From Ruegeria sp. 6PALISEP08 (GTDB lineage: Bacteria > Pseudomonadota > Alphaproteobacteria > Rhodobacterales > Rhodobacteraceae): a DNA stretch of 64,000 nucleotides. Positions 17,887 through 26,357 of the stretch are shown piece by piece. The stretch covers positions 310,001 through 374,000 of the forward strand of contig NZ_LGXZ01000002.1 of assembly GCF_001238295.1 (NCBI RefSeq), read 5' to 3'. A program made the translations under genes and the position numbers. The notes under the pieces are model-generated. The model saw nothing but the letters and a program-made list of their open reading frames with translations. It made no database searches and had not been told where the DNA came from. The stretch's first letter is position 1, and the number at the start of each line of letters is the position of its first letter.

Positions 17887-18168
17887 TTAGTCAAAGATGT
17901 CCTCGATCACATCCCAGGCTTCGTCAAACACCCGCGAGAGCATAGTTTTCTTCTTCTTTTTGCGTTTCGCCTTAGGTGGTGACACATGAGAACCGGCCGA
18001 TCGTGCTTTTGCGGTTTTCCCGGTCTTTCGCTTGGGCAGCATCTTCAGATCATGCAACGGCGCCCCGCAGCTTGAGCAGCTGAGCTCGTGTCGCTCTTTG
18101 CCCTTCAGGACCAGGGCCGCGCGAGTCCCGCAATAGCAGCAGGTGGCGATTTTGGATGGACCGGAAAT
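17887..18168 (-). CDS. Zinc-ribbon protein, apparent AUU start codon
   Basis: A 93-residue open frame directly behind rlmB. The N-terminus has a four-cysteine zinc ribbon (CxxC at TCCYCG and CSSCG), the middle is very basic (KRKKKKK), and the C-terminus is acidic (VFDEAWDVIEDIFD). No ATG, GTG or TTG lies between the in-frame rlmB stop and the ribbon. The only codon correctly spaced from a strong AAGGAG site (6 bases) is ATT at 18166-18168. AUU starts are known from infC. Sequencing error or an ATG allele in relatives are alternatives. Possibly a nucleic-acid-binding protein. Confidence 0.62.
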   Translation of the reverse strand: MSGPSKIATCCYCGTRAALVLKGKERHELSCSSCGAPLHDLKMLPKRKTGKTAKARSAGSHVSPPKAKRKKKKKTMLSRVFDEAWDVIEDIFD

Positions 18169-18183
18169 GGCGCTCTCCTTTGC

Positions 18184-18954
18184 TCAGGGACGGGATGCAT
18201 ATAAGGCGATTGCCGCCGCGTTTGAGACATTCAGTGACCCAAACCCACCTGCTGCGTCAATTTTCACCAACTGATCCACGGTTTCCTTGGTCTTCTGCCG
18301 CAAACCCGGGCCTTCCGCACCAAGCACAAGCGCCACGGGGCGATCACGTCCCTCGCTCAGTGCGCCTTCGATTGTCACCTCGGCTTCGCCGTCCAGTCCA
18401 AGAACCAGAAAGCCCATGCCCTGAAGTTCAATGATCGCGTCCGCAAGGTTGCGCACCCGCAGATACGGTTGGCGCTCCAGGGCGCCGCTGGCAGTTTTGG
18501 CCAGCGCTCCCGTTTCGGGTGCAGAATGATGGCGCGTACCAATCACGGCGCTGGCCCCAAGAACTTCGGCCGAGCGCAGAATCGCCCCGACGTTATGCGG
18601 ATCGGTCACACGGTCCAACAGAATGACTCTCGGGTTTTCCCGTCCAATACAGTTTTCGGCCAAACCACCCCAATCCAACGGCTTGACCTCAAGCGCAGCA
18701 CCCTGGTGAACCGATCCCGCATCGATGGGAGCGGTAAATTTGCGCGGATCAACCATGTCGACCTCGATCCCTGCAAATTCAATCGCTTCGGCCAGTTTGT
18801 CACGCGCGTTGCGTGTCACGATCAGGCGCAGTTTCTGACGTTTAGGGTTCATCAGAGCATCGCGCACCGCGTGCAGGCCAAACAGCCAGACGGTTTCGGC
18901 CGCAGCAGCTTTGCGCGCCTGTTCCTTTTCGACGACCCATTTGGGTTTCTTCAT
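18184..18954 (-). CDS. rlmB: 23S rRNA 2'-O-methyltransferase, TrmH/RlmB family
   Basis: A 256-residue SPOUT methyltransferase. It has the N-terminal substrate-binding domain (WLFGLHAVRDALMNPKRQKLRLIVT) and the trefoil-knot catalytic domain with ILLDRVTDPHNVGAILRSAEVLGA, VLGAEGPGLRQ and the closing IDAAGGFGSLNVSNAAAIALY. This matches enzymes that methylate G2251 of 23S rRNA. The zinc-ribbon frame follows 15 bases after its stop. Confidence 0.94.
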   Translation of the reverse strand: MKKPKWVVEKEQARKAAAAETVWLFGLHAVRDALMNPKRQKLRLIVTRNARDKLAEAIEFAGIEVDMVDPRKFTAPIDAGSVHQGAALEVKPLDWGGLAENCIGRENPRVILLDRVTDPHNVGAILRSAEVLGASAVIGTRHHSAPETGALAKTASGALERQPYLRVRNLADAIIELQGMGFLVLGLDGEAEVTIEGALSEGRDRPVALVLGAEGPGLRQKTKETVDQLVKIDAAGGFGSLNVSNAAAIALYASRP

Positions 18955-19010
18955 TTTAAGGGCCTCCGGGCCGAGATTTCGGTTTCCTGCGTCAAAGCGA
19001 AATTTTCCTG

Positions 19011-19039
19011 TTGACGCTCCTTTGGTGCGCTAGTAATCA
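19011..19039 (+). promoter_or_regulatory. Probable sigma-70 promoter of tRNA-Tyr
   Basis: TTGACG at 19011 and TAATCA at 19034 with 17-base spacing, about 32 bases before the tRNA. It also overlaps the 5' region of the divergent rlmB gene. A small inverted repeat (GTCAGG/CCTGAC, 19049-19067) lies in the leader. Confidence 0.55.
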
Positions 19040-19070
19040 CGCCTCCACGTCAGGTGCAACGCCTGACAGT

Positions 19071-19154
19071 GGGCGACAGGCCGCAAGGTGTGGCAGGGGA
19101 CTGTAACTCCCTCGCGGAGACGCACGCCTGGTTCGATTCCAGGGTCGCCCACCA
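19071..19154 (+). tRNA. tRNA-Tyr (GTA)
   Basis: An 84-base class II tRNA with a long variable arm and encoded CCA. The acceptor stem is GGGCGAC/GTCGCCC, the anticodon loop CTGTAAC gives GTA, and the T-loop is TTCGATT. Confidence 0.97.
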
Positions 19155-19289
19155 TTTTTCAACGTATTTGAAATCACGTTGAAAATCCTTTTTTCAAGGG
19201 ATTTCCTTTTAGAGCTCGTCGCAAACCCGGGCACTCCTTGATTTCTCATGATGGACAACCTGTTCGAGACTCGTTGCAGTTTCTTTGGC

Positions 19290-19706
19290 AGCAGCCCTCA
19301 ATATGGTTAGTGGGCAACGGCTCGGGCAGCGCCACTTGCAACGCTAACTTTCACAGGCATTCGGAACGGCGTGACTGTCGCGACGCAGACGATAAAGCCG
19401 ACGCAAACGCAACCTACGCTCTCATCCTTCATACCGACGCTTCAACCTCTGACACTCTCAAGCGGATTCAGCGCTATCGACCAGTTGGTTCTGACCGTCA
19501 ACAATCCACTAAAAGGGTAACCATTCTGGAACGACCTTTATGACCCGTTTGGCCCCAACACGGTTTGGTGTAACAATTGGTGCGCTGGTTATCGGATAGA
19601 CAACCTGAACGTCACCCTGGCACCTGTTCCCTTGCCCGCCAGCGGCCTGTTGTTGTTGGATGCCGTGATGGCATTTGGCGGATATCGCAGACTTGGGGCA
19701 TCGTAG
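19290..19706 (+). pseudogene. Decayed VPLPA-CTERM (exosortase-sorted) protein
   Basis: One frame ends with the full sorting signal: VPLPA at 19626-19640, a hydrophobic stretch SGLLLLDAVMAFGG and a basic end GYRRLG before TAG at 19704. Upstream in that frame lies protein-like sequence (GFSAIDQLVLTVNNP, then FWNDLYDPFGPNTVW) interrupted by TAA at 19518. Further upstream the coherent reading (VGNGSGSATCNANF, from about 19310) is in another frame, so there is at least one frameshift and one nonsense codon. VPLPA-CTERM proteins are exported and processed by exosortase. No intact start is visible. It accounts for the long non-coding stretch after tRNA-Tyr. Confidence 0.65.
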
Positions 19707-19798
19707 TTGCAACCAATACCCCCAAAAAGGACGCGCTGATTGATTATCAGCACGATCTTTTTTGCGTTTGCCACTGTGTGTCTTGCGATTTGACGCGC

Positions 19799-20320
19799 CT
19801 ATTCCGCCGCCGTACGCAGCTCTGAGACCCTTTCGAACCAGGCCTCAATCGCATCCAGATCGGCTGGCAAGACCTCGGCAGCACCGTCTGCGAAGGTTTG
19901 AAACTTCTCCTCGTTCAATCCGTTCACACCGACCAGCACCGGGATGTCCATCGCCAGCGCTTCACCGATCACAGGGCGGAATCCGCGCCCGTCGGATTCA
20001 TGCTTTCCGAATTTGTTGATGATCAACAGTTGAGGCGCATCTTCAAGCGAGGCCGTCACATAGCCCACTGCTTGCTCAAGCGCCGCCGGATCAAGACGGC
20101 AACCGCGCGACTGGGTTCCCAGCGATTGCGAGATGCGGATGGTTTCACCCTCTGGCAGCACGCGTACATCCATATCGCATTTGCTGCTGTCCACGCATTC
20201 GGTGTTGGTCTGAACAACGCCCGCCAGTTTCGCGCCCGAGGCCAGTAGACGTTCTGCGACAGCGCTCAGCAGGCGGTCGGTGGCGCCGCGATCGGTGGTG
20301 GTGACATAGGCCAGATTCAT
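19799..20320 (-). CDS. DUF2478 family protein
   Basis: A 173-residue cytosolic protein. It begins MNLAYVTTTDRG and carries GAKLAGVVQTN, then a cysteine-bearing SSKCDMDVRVL segment, RGCRLDP, LLIINKFGKHESDGRGFR and PVLVGVN, the DUF2478 pattern that resembles a nucleotide-binding fold without a classical P-loop. ATG at 20320 has AGAGG 6-7 bases upstream; the longer frame from 20341 has no such site. It is followed upstream by nnrU on the same strand with a short gap. Confidence 0.85.
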   Translation of the reverse strand: MNLAYVTTTDRGATDRLLSAVAERLLASGAKLAGVVQTNTECVDSSKCDMDVRVLPEGETIRISQSLGTQSRGCRLDPAALEQAVGYVTASLEDAPQLLIINKFGKHESDGRGFRPVIGEALAMDIPVLVGVNGLNEEKFQTFADGAAEVLPADLDAIEAWFERVSELRTAAE

Positions 20321-20389
20321 CTTGGACCTCTTGTTTTTCATTGCGACATTTCAAATAGCACGCCAAGGCGCATCCGACCACTCCCCTAG

Positions 20390-21055
20390 CTACGGAAGCG
20401 GCGACAGGCCGATCACAGGTGCGTGCAGGTGAAGAAGAACTGCGTATACGGCAATCGCCGTCAGCCAGGCCCCGGGACGCGGCCAGGGACGCGGCGCGCG
20501 GAGTGAAAACCGTGCAGTGTTTCGAGACAAGCGGACCCACTCAAAGCCCATTTCGCGGGATTTACGCCGGTCGATCAGGCCCATGCCCATTGCCGCGAAT
20601 CCGGCAAAAAGACCGAACAGGATCACATGAGAAAGGCTGCCATTGGCCAGCAAATGCGCCACCGCCCACAGCATAAGCGCGGCAAGAATGGGATGGCGGG
20701 TTGTGCGTAGAATACCGGGCTGCTCTGGATCAAACGGTCGGTTGCCCAGCCCACCAAACGAGAACGGGTTTTGGATGGCCAGCCCCGCAACGGCCAGCCA
20801 GCAGACAACCGGCATGATCAGGATCGGCACCCAGCGCAGAACCGCAAACGGTGGAATGACCTCCACATACGGTGCGTTTGCGGCAGCAATGATCAGCCAG
20901 GCCAGCACAGCCAGCGACAGGATGGAATACCCTGCAAAATACCCGCGATGCCCCAGCGTTCCGACCAGCCACCCGCGCACTGCGGGCCGCACGGGAATCA
21001 CGTGGCTGAGGAGGAATGTGATAAGCGCTGCAAGGAATAGGCCCCAACCGGTCAT
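20390..21055 (-). CDS. NnrU family membrane protein
   Basis: A 221-residue protein with about six membrane helices and the NnrU-family pattern: LFLAALITFLLSHVIPVRP at the start, FGGLGNRPFDPEQPGILRTTRHPILAALMLWAVAHLLANG in the middle. The family is named for a denitrification-linked gene and is related to methyltransferase-like membrane proteins (NnrU/mddA), but a role here is not shown. It precedes the DUF2478 gene on the same strand. Confidence 0.88.
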   Translation of the reverse strand: MTGWGLFLAALITFLLSHVIPVRPAVRGWLVGTLGHRGYFAGYSILSLAVLAWLIIAAANAPYVEVIPPFAVLRWVPILIMPVVCWLAVAGLAIQNPFSFGGLGNRPFDPEQPGILRTTRHPILAALMLWAVAHLLANGSLSHVILFGLFAGFAAMGMGLIDRRKSREMGFEWVRLSRNTARFSLRAPRPWPRPGAWLTAIAVYAVLLHLHAPVIGLSPLP

Positions 21056-21160
21056 GGTGATCTCCGAATGTATTGGGATCGGTCTAGTTCAGGACGGCGG
21101 CGGCTTCCTTGTCCGAAATCAAGTTTGGAACAGGGGCAGATGAACCGCCCCTGCCCTGTT

Positions 21161-23227
21161 TCATAACCCAAGTGCAGCGCGGCGTTCTTCGGCAAAACCT
21201 TGCACGATGCGATCAGCAATCAGTGCCAGAACCGCCATCGCCGCGCCCGCCGAGATACCAAGCCCCACATCCGCCTGACCCAGCGCCAGATAGATCGACT
21301 GGCCCAGACCAGTGGTCCCGATCAGGGCGGCAATCACCAACATTGCAAAGGCATAAAGGATGGTCTGGTTCAGCCCCAGTAATATGGTCGGCGCTGCATA
21401 CGGTGCGCGCACGTCCCGCATGATCTGCCATTCGGTCGCCCCGCTGGAGATCGCGGCCTCCATCATTTCCTCTGGCGTGTTGACCAGCCCGTGCCGGGTG
21501 TAGCGGATCATTGGGACGATCGCGTAGGCACAGATTGCAAGGAAGGCCGAGAATTCGCCGATTTGAAACACCATCAGGACCGGGATCAGGAACACGAACA
21601 GCGGGATCGTCTGCAGCATATCGCAGATCGGGCGGACCACTTTCCACACCGGTTCCCATACCGCGCTGGCAAGACCGATCAGGCCGCCAAGCACGGCGCA
21701 GGAAAACACTGCCGCGCCGCTGAGGTAGAGTGACAGAAGCGCTCTTTCCCAAAGGCCCGAAACAAGGATGGTGCACAGCAGACCCACACAGAGCGCGGCC
21801 AGACGCCAACCGCCCGCGACCCAGCTCAGCGCGGCAACACTGGTCAGGACAAAAGGCCACGGCAAGTTGGCGATGCCAGTTTCCAGCATTCCAATCAGGA
21901 TCAGAACGATCAAGCCACCCGTCAACCGTCCGCGCCAAGCCATCAGCAGGGCAATCGCGGCACCAGCGGCGAACAGGCCAGCGCTCATGGTCGACGTCCA
22001 CTGAAAGCCCCAAGTGAAGGGCAGCACCGCCTGATCCAGACCGATCCGTAACGGCAGCAGCACATAGAACAATGAGTTGTTCTTGAACGCATCCAGCCAA
22101 GGGCCGTTGGCTTGTGTGAACGCGGTCAAGCCGCTGTCGACAGCCTCGGCCATCGGGTCCAACAGGGTCAGTTCGGACGGATTCGGCAACCAATTGCGGA
22201 ATGCCAAAGTAAACAACACGGCAAAGCCAAGCATCGCCCAGACAACACGGCTGTCATAACGTTTGCGTTCGGTTGCAAGGGTGCCACTCATCCGGTCGAT
22301 CACCACGGCAAAGACCACGATGACCAGACCGGCCATCAGCGATTCACCGAACTGAGCTTTGCGCATGGTCAGCAAAACCTCCCAGCCGATATCGTTGAAG
22401 CCACCGATAACTGCGGCAATGATCACCATCGACAAAGCGGCCATAAGGCATTGGTTCACACCGACCATGATCTGCGTTGTAGCGGCGGGGATTTCGACCT
22501 GAAACAGTTGCTGGAATCGTGTACCGCCAGACATGATGGCCGCCTCTTTGATCTCGGGCTCCACGCGCTCCAACCCCAGCATCACGTTGCGTGCCATAGG
22601 TGGCGCTGCGTAGATGGCCGAGGCGATCAGGCCGACAACGGGTCCAAAGCCAAAAAGCAGCAACAGAGGCGTTAGATAAGCGAAGGTTGGCACTGTCTGC
22701 ATGACATCCAGAACAGCCTGTACCAAGGATTTTACCTTGGGCACCTCATTAGCGAGAATGCCGATACCGCCGCCCATGATCAACGCCACAGGGACGGAAA
22801 CGGCAACAAGAGCCAAGGTGTTCATGCTCTCGGCCCAATAGCCCGACGCCAGTACAAAGCTGAGACCCAAAAAACCCAGTGCTGCCATCGGCAAGCCGCC
22901 AAGGTACCAGCCCAGTGCAGTCACGATTCCAATCAGGATGGGCCATGGCGTATTGCCCAGCACGTAATTGGCCCAGTCCATCGGATAGGTCATCAGGTCT
23001 GAAAACAACCGCATCGCCGGTTTGATCAGGTTCAGAAACCAGCCCAGAAACGCGCCAACCCATTGGGTTGCAGGCAATTCCCACGCAGTTGGCCATTTCA
23101 CCAGCCATGGGGCGATACCTTCAAGCACAAGGCAAACGGCGCCGACGATGACCGTGATAAGGGCGGCCTTTGCCCCCGCCGTCAACTGCGCGCTGTTTTG
23201 CGTCGGCAGGTCGGTTACAGCCGTCAT
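21161..23227 (-). CDS. proW: Glycine betaine/proline ABC transporter, fused double permease
   Basis: A 688-residue permease in which two BPD-transport domains are joined. Each half has an EAA-type ATPase contact loop: PEIKEAAIMSGGTRFQQ in the first and PEEMMEAAISSGATEWQ in the second, and each has its own bundle of membrane helices. Ordinary ProW is about 300-350 residues, so this is a tandem fusion forming the whole channel in one chain. It overlaps the ATPase gene by 4 bases and belongs to the three-gene osmolyte uptake operon. Confidence 0.92.
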   Translation of the reverse strand: MTAVTDLPTQNSAQLTAGAKAALITVIVGAVCLVLEGIAPWLVKWPTAWELPATQWVGAFLGWFLNLIKPAMRLFSDLMTYPMDWANYVLGNTPWPILIGIVTALGWYLGGLPMAALGFLGLSFVLASGYWAESMNTLALVAVSVPVALIMGGGIGILANEVPKVKSLVQAVLDVMQTVPTFAYLTPLLLLFGFGPVVGLIASAIYAAPPMARNVMLGLERVEPEIKEAAIMSGGTRFQQLFQVEIPAATTQIMVGVNQCLMAALSMVIIAAVIGGFNDIGWEVLLTMRKAQFGESLMAGLVIVVFAVVIDRMSGTLATERKRYDSRVVWAMLGFAVLFTLAFRNWLPNPSELTLLDPMAEAVDSGLTAFTQANGPWLDAFKNNSLFYVLLPLRIGLDQAVLPFTWGFQWTSTMSAGLFAAGAAIALLMAWRGRLTGGLIVLILIGMLETGIANLPWPFVLTSVAALSWVAGGWRLAALCVGLLCTILVSGLWERALLSLYLSGAAVFSCAVLGGLIGLASAVWEPVWKVVRPICDMLQTIPLFVFLIPVLMVFQIGEFSAFLAICAYAIVPMIRYTRHGLVNTPEEMMEAAISSGATEWQIMRDVRAPYAAPTILLGLNQTILYAFAMLVIAALIGTTGLGQSIYLALGQADVGLGISAGAAMAVLALIADRIVQGFAEERRAALGL

Positions 23228-24273
23228 GATTCGTCCACCTGCAACGCGGCAGCAAGATCAGATGGATGTACCGTACCGACGACGTTGCCGTCGGCGTCCC
23301 GCACCGGCACGGGCTCATACAACTCCATGCAATGCGCAAGGGCCGCGTCCAACGTCATCGAAGTGGTCAGGCCAGGATCGTCCGGACCACAGTCCGCCTC
23401 GCTCCGCATAACCGAGGCGACCTTAGCGTGCTGACCCTTGGCCACGTCTTTCGAAAATTCGCGAACGTAGTCATCTACGGGGCGCAATACGATATCCGTC
23501 GGCGTTCCGATCTGGACGATCTTGCCATCGCGCATGATGGCGATGCGGTCGGCCAGTTTCAGTGCTTCTTGGATATCGTGGGTAATAAACACGATTGATT
23601 TCTTCAGCGTCGCCTGAATGCGCAGGAATTCGTCCTGCAACTGGCGACGGATCAGCGGATCAAGGGCCGAGAACGGTTCATCCAGAAACCAGATATCGGG
23701 GTTCACGGCTAGGCTGCGTGCGATGCCCACACGCTGACGCTGACCACCAGAAAGCTGACGAGGAAAGCTGTCTTCACGCCCGTCAAGACCGACCAGTGAG
23801 ATCACTTCCTGCGCGCGGTCCAGCCGTTCCCTTTTGCTCACGCCTTGAACACGCAACGGATAGGCCACGTTTTCGGCCACGGTCATATGCGGGAACAGAC
23901 CGAAATGCTGGAACACCATACCCAGCTTTTTGCGGCGCAGGTCCGTCATCACCTTCTTCGAGGCACCAATGACGTTTTGATCATCCACACGAATCTCGCC
24001 GCCCGTGCCGGGCAGCAGTTGCGAGATACAGCGGATCAACGTGGATTTACCCGAGCCTGACAGGCCCATAATGACGAACAGCTCGCCCTCTTTGACCTCG
24101 AAATTGGCGTCTTGCACCGCCGGGATGAATCCGTTTTCCCGCAGGTCGGTGGCGGCTTTGTCAGCGTCATTCCCTGACCGAGACAGCGCGTCGGTCAGGG
24201 CTTTGTCAGCGCCGGGGCCAAACACCTGCCAGAGATTCCGGCAGGCGATGGCTGGCATAGTCGCGTCAGTCAC
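23224..24273 (-). CDS. proV: Glycine betaine/proline ABC transporter, ATP-binding subunit
   Basis: A 349-residue ATPase of the QAT (quaternary amine) family. Walker A is GLSGSGKST, the signature is LSGGQRQRVGIARSL, Walker B is IWFLDEP, and the switch His is in FITHD. The N-terminal IACRNLWQVFGPGADKAL is typical of ProV. The C-terminal tail (PVPVRDADGNVVGTVHPSDL) resembles one degenerate CBS half, the osmotic sensor region of OpuA. It sits between the binding protein and the permease genes. Confidence 0.94.
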   Translation of the reverse strand: MTDATMPAIACRNLWQVFGPGADKALTDALSRSGNDADKAATDLRENGFIPAVQDANFEVKEGELFVIMGLSGSGKSTLIRCISQLLPGTGGEIRVDDQNVIGASKKVMTDLRRKKLGMVFQHFGLFPHMTVAENVAYPLRVQGVSKRERLDRAQEVISLVGLDGREDSFPRQLSGGQRQRVGIARSLAVNPDIWFLDEPFSALDPLIRRQLQDEFLRIQATLKKSIVFITHDIQEALKLADRIAIMRDGKIVQIGTPTDIVLRPVDDYVREFSKDVAKGQHAKVASVMRSEADCGPDDPGLTTSMTLDAALAHCMELYEPVPVRDADGNVVGTVHPSDLAAALQVDES

Positions 24274-24283
24274 TTACGCGCGC

Positions 24284-25234
24284 TCACTGCGTTGCTGCGT
24301 CAACAACCGGACGCCACTTGCCTTCGTTTTCGGCCATCCATGCGGCAACAACCTCTTCGACCTGACCACCGTCAACATCGATCGCGCCCATCATTGGCTG
24401 CTGGTCTTCGACCGCCAGTTGATAGTTCGACAGGATCTCATAGGCAGCGGGCCACTTGTCTTCCATGCCGCTCCAGCTGGCTTTGAAGATGCGCGACGGC
24501 GAGAAGTCGCAATCGTTGATCGCATTGGGGTTCGGACCCCATGCCGGATCGTTGAAGCACGCCTCTTCACCCGCTGGCAGGTCGACGAACTGGACGTCAT
24601 AGGCCGACATCGCCCAATGCGGCTGCCAGAACGTGATCAGCAGCGGCGACTTACGCTCGGTCGAGGCGCGCAGTTCAGCGATCAGAGCACCTTCGGAACC
24701 CGCAGGCACAGCTTTGAACGGCAGTTCCAGACCGGTCATACGATCTGCGCCAGGCGTCCCCCAGTCGGCCGGATAGTCAACCAGACGGCCACCGGGCAGA
24801 GTTTCGGCGGTTGCGAAGACCTGCGCACAGTCTTTCAGCGCCTCCCAAGCGGGAAGGCCCGGGCACAGATCAGCGACGTGCGCCGGGTATGCGATGCCTT
24901 CCTTGGCAGCCAGGCCCAGATCGCCGATTTCGACAACCGTGCCTTCGTCGATCTTCTTGGCATATTCGTCCGATACGTTGGACGACCAGATTTCCAGCGT
25001 CGCGTCGATGTCGCCATCCGCCAGCGCCTGGAATTGGTTCATCATGCCTGCAGTCACAAACTCGACGTTATAGCCTGCGGCCTTGAGCATCTCACCCGCC
25101 ACATGCGTGGTCACGTGCTGACCAGTCCATTCATTGATCGCCAGCTTGATCGGCTCGTCCACGGCACCCATATCCGCCGCTTGCGCCGCACCAGCAACGG
25201 TTAGGGCCATAAGGCTTACACTCAGTTTTTTCAT
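24284..25234 (-). CDS. proX: Glycine betaine/proline-type substrate-binding protein
   Basis: A 316-residue periplasmic OpuAC-family protein. A Sec signal peptide (MKKLSVSLMALTVAGAAQA) precedes the mature protein with KLAINEWTGQHV, the DIDATLEIWSSNVSDEY segment and a tryptophan-rich ligand region ITFWQPHWAMSAYD that typically forms the aromatic cage for trimethylammonium groups. ATG at 25234 has GGGAGAA upstream. First gene of the operon, with a 418-base upstream region that carries two candidate operators. Confidence 0.93.
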   Translation of the reverse strand: MKKLSVSLMALTVAGAAQAADMGAVDEPIKLAINEWTGQHVTTHVAGEMLKAAGYNVEFVTAGMMNQFQALADGDIDATLEIWSSNVSDEYAKKIDEGTVVEIGDLGLAAKEGIAYPAHVADLCPGLPAWEALKDCAQVFATAETLPGGRLVDYPADWGTPGADRMTGLELPFKAVPAGSEGALIAELRASTERKSPLLITFWQPHWAMSAYDVQFVDLPAGEEACFNDPAWGPNPNAINDCDFSPSRIFKASWSGMEDKWPAAYEILSNYQLAVEDQQPMMGAIDVDGGQVEEVVAAWMAENEGKWRPVVDAATQ

Positions 25235-25268
25235 GGATTTTCTCCCTGTCTTATTTGTTTTGCCCACC

Positions 25269-25309
25269 CCGGCGGACTTGTTTCCGCCGGCATACTTGTC
25301 GGACGACAA
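25269..25309. promoter_or_regulatory. Leader hairpin and 14-base palindrome before the betaine transporter
   Basis: An 8-bp hairpin (25269-25276 with 25283-25290) is followed by TTGTCGGACGACAA (25296-25309), a 6-bp inverted repeat around GA. The latter looks like operators of FadR-type GntR regulators; no such regulator is encoded in this window. Confidence 0.4.
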
Positions 25310-25467
25310 TAACATGTCGCAACATGCACAAATTTAGCCGGAAAAGGAAAGTAATCAGTTTGTAACAGACGACGTTAATCGTACAGCAAACCGTGGATAT
25401 TTCCCTTCAAGTACCCCTAACGCACCCGGCACGGCCAATCATTAACCCTTGTACAAAACCCGGATCG

Positions 25468-25484
25468 TTGACTGACGAGTCAAT
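25468..25484. promoter_or_regulatory. BetI-like operator upstream of the betaine transporter
   Basis: Inverted repeat TTGACT-N4-AGTCAA at 25468-25483. Its 12-mer TGACGAGTCAAT (25473-25484) recurs as the reverse complement at 58882-58895 in front of betI. The layout resembles the E. coli BetI operator. It lies about 235 bases before proX and 170 before tag, in a region with no gene from 25235 to 25652. Confidence 0.5.
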
Positions 25485-25652
25485 CACAAACTATTTTGCC
25501 CCCGTTTGTCGAGGATTTCTTTAACACTTCTGCCCTTTTTTCACTCGGGTCAGAAATGTCAGCACATCAGCTAAGAAGCACTATTTCAAGTTTGCCATTG
25601 CCAAACCGGAACAAAAGACAAACATTCGAGGAGTGATTTTGAGGTTTGGCTT

Positions 25653-26315
25653 ATGCGCACATTTGACGAAATCTTCGACATTTCAGCAGCACGACATGGC
25701 GGGCCGGATGCGTTGGACGCGATGCTGCACAAACCCAAGAGCCCTGAGGAACTGGCCGCAATGCCGGAAGATCGCTGGCTGGCCGTTATCACGAAATGCG
25801 TTTTTCAGGCCGGGTTTAACTGGAAGGTCATCGAAAACAAATGGGATGGATTCGAGATCGCGTTTGATGGTTTTGATGTAGGTCGATGTGCCTTTATGGA
25901 TGACGATAAATTCGATGCGTTGCTGCAGGATACGCGAATCGTGCGCAATGGAACCAAGATCGCGGCAGTGCGGGACAACGCTGCGTTTCTGATGGAGCTG
26001 CGTGAAGAAGGTGGTGCGGGCAAAGTACTGGGGGGGTGGCCCTCGACGGATTACATCAACTTGCTTGCACTGCTGGCCAAGCGTGGGTCACGTTTGGGTG
26101 GCGCTTCAGCCCAATACGCGATGCGATTTTCCGGACGGGACAGTTTCATTCTGTCCCAAGACGTTACAGCGCGACTGATCGCAGAAGGTGTGATCGACAA
26201 ACCCGCCACGTCCAAGAAAGCTATGCTGGCCGTTCAACATGCCTTTAATACTTGGATGGACCAATCCGGGCGATCCCTGAGTGAAATCAGCCGGGTTCTG
26301 GCCATGAGCCTGTGA
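25653..26315 (+). CDS. tag: DNA-3-methyladenine glycosylase I family protein
   Basis: A 220-residue protein similar to Tag: FNWKVIENKWDGFEIAFDGFDV, then IVRNGTKIAAVRDNA, and a later helix-rich domain ending ALSKKAMLAVQHAF-like (TSKKAMLAVQHAFNTW). Tag enzymes excise 3-methyladenine from alkylated DNA. The family's zinc-binding residues are not obvious, and N-terminal sequence is shorter than E. coli Tag's Cys-rich start, so this belongs to the roseobacter-type variant. A LexA-like near match (GAAC-N7-AAAC, 25609-25623) lies upstream. Confidence 0.82.
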   Translation: MRTFDEIFDISAARHGGPDALDAMLHKPKSPEELAAMPEDRWLAVITKCVFQAGFNWKVIENKWDGFEIAFDGFDVGRCAFMDDDKFDALLQDTRIVRNGTKIAAVRDNAAFLMELREEGGAGKVLGGWPSTDYINLLALLAKRGSRLGGASAQYAMRFSGRDSFILSQDVTARLIAEGVIDKPATSKKAMLAVQHAFNTWMDQSGRSLSEISRVLAMSL

Positions 26316-26357
26316 AAACGGTTTGCGGAACAGGCACAGCGGACTAGGATTCAACTC

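Noticed and set aside
24005..25204. 399-codon frame antisense to proV/proX
   Set aside because: Covers two well-identified genes and has no recognisable domain.
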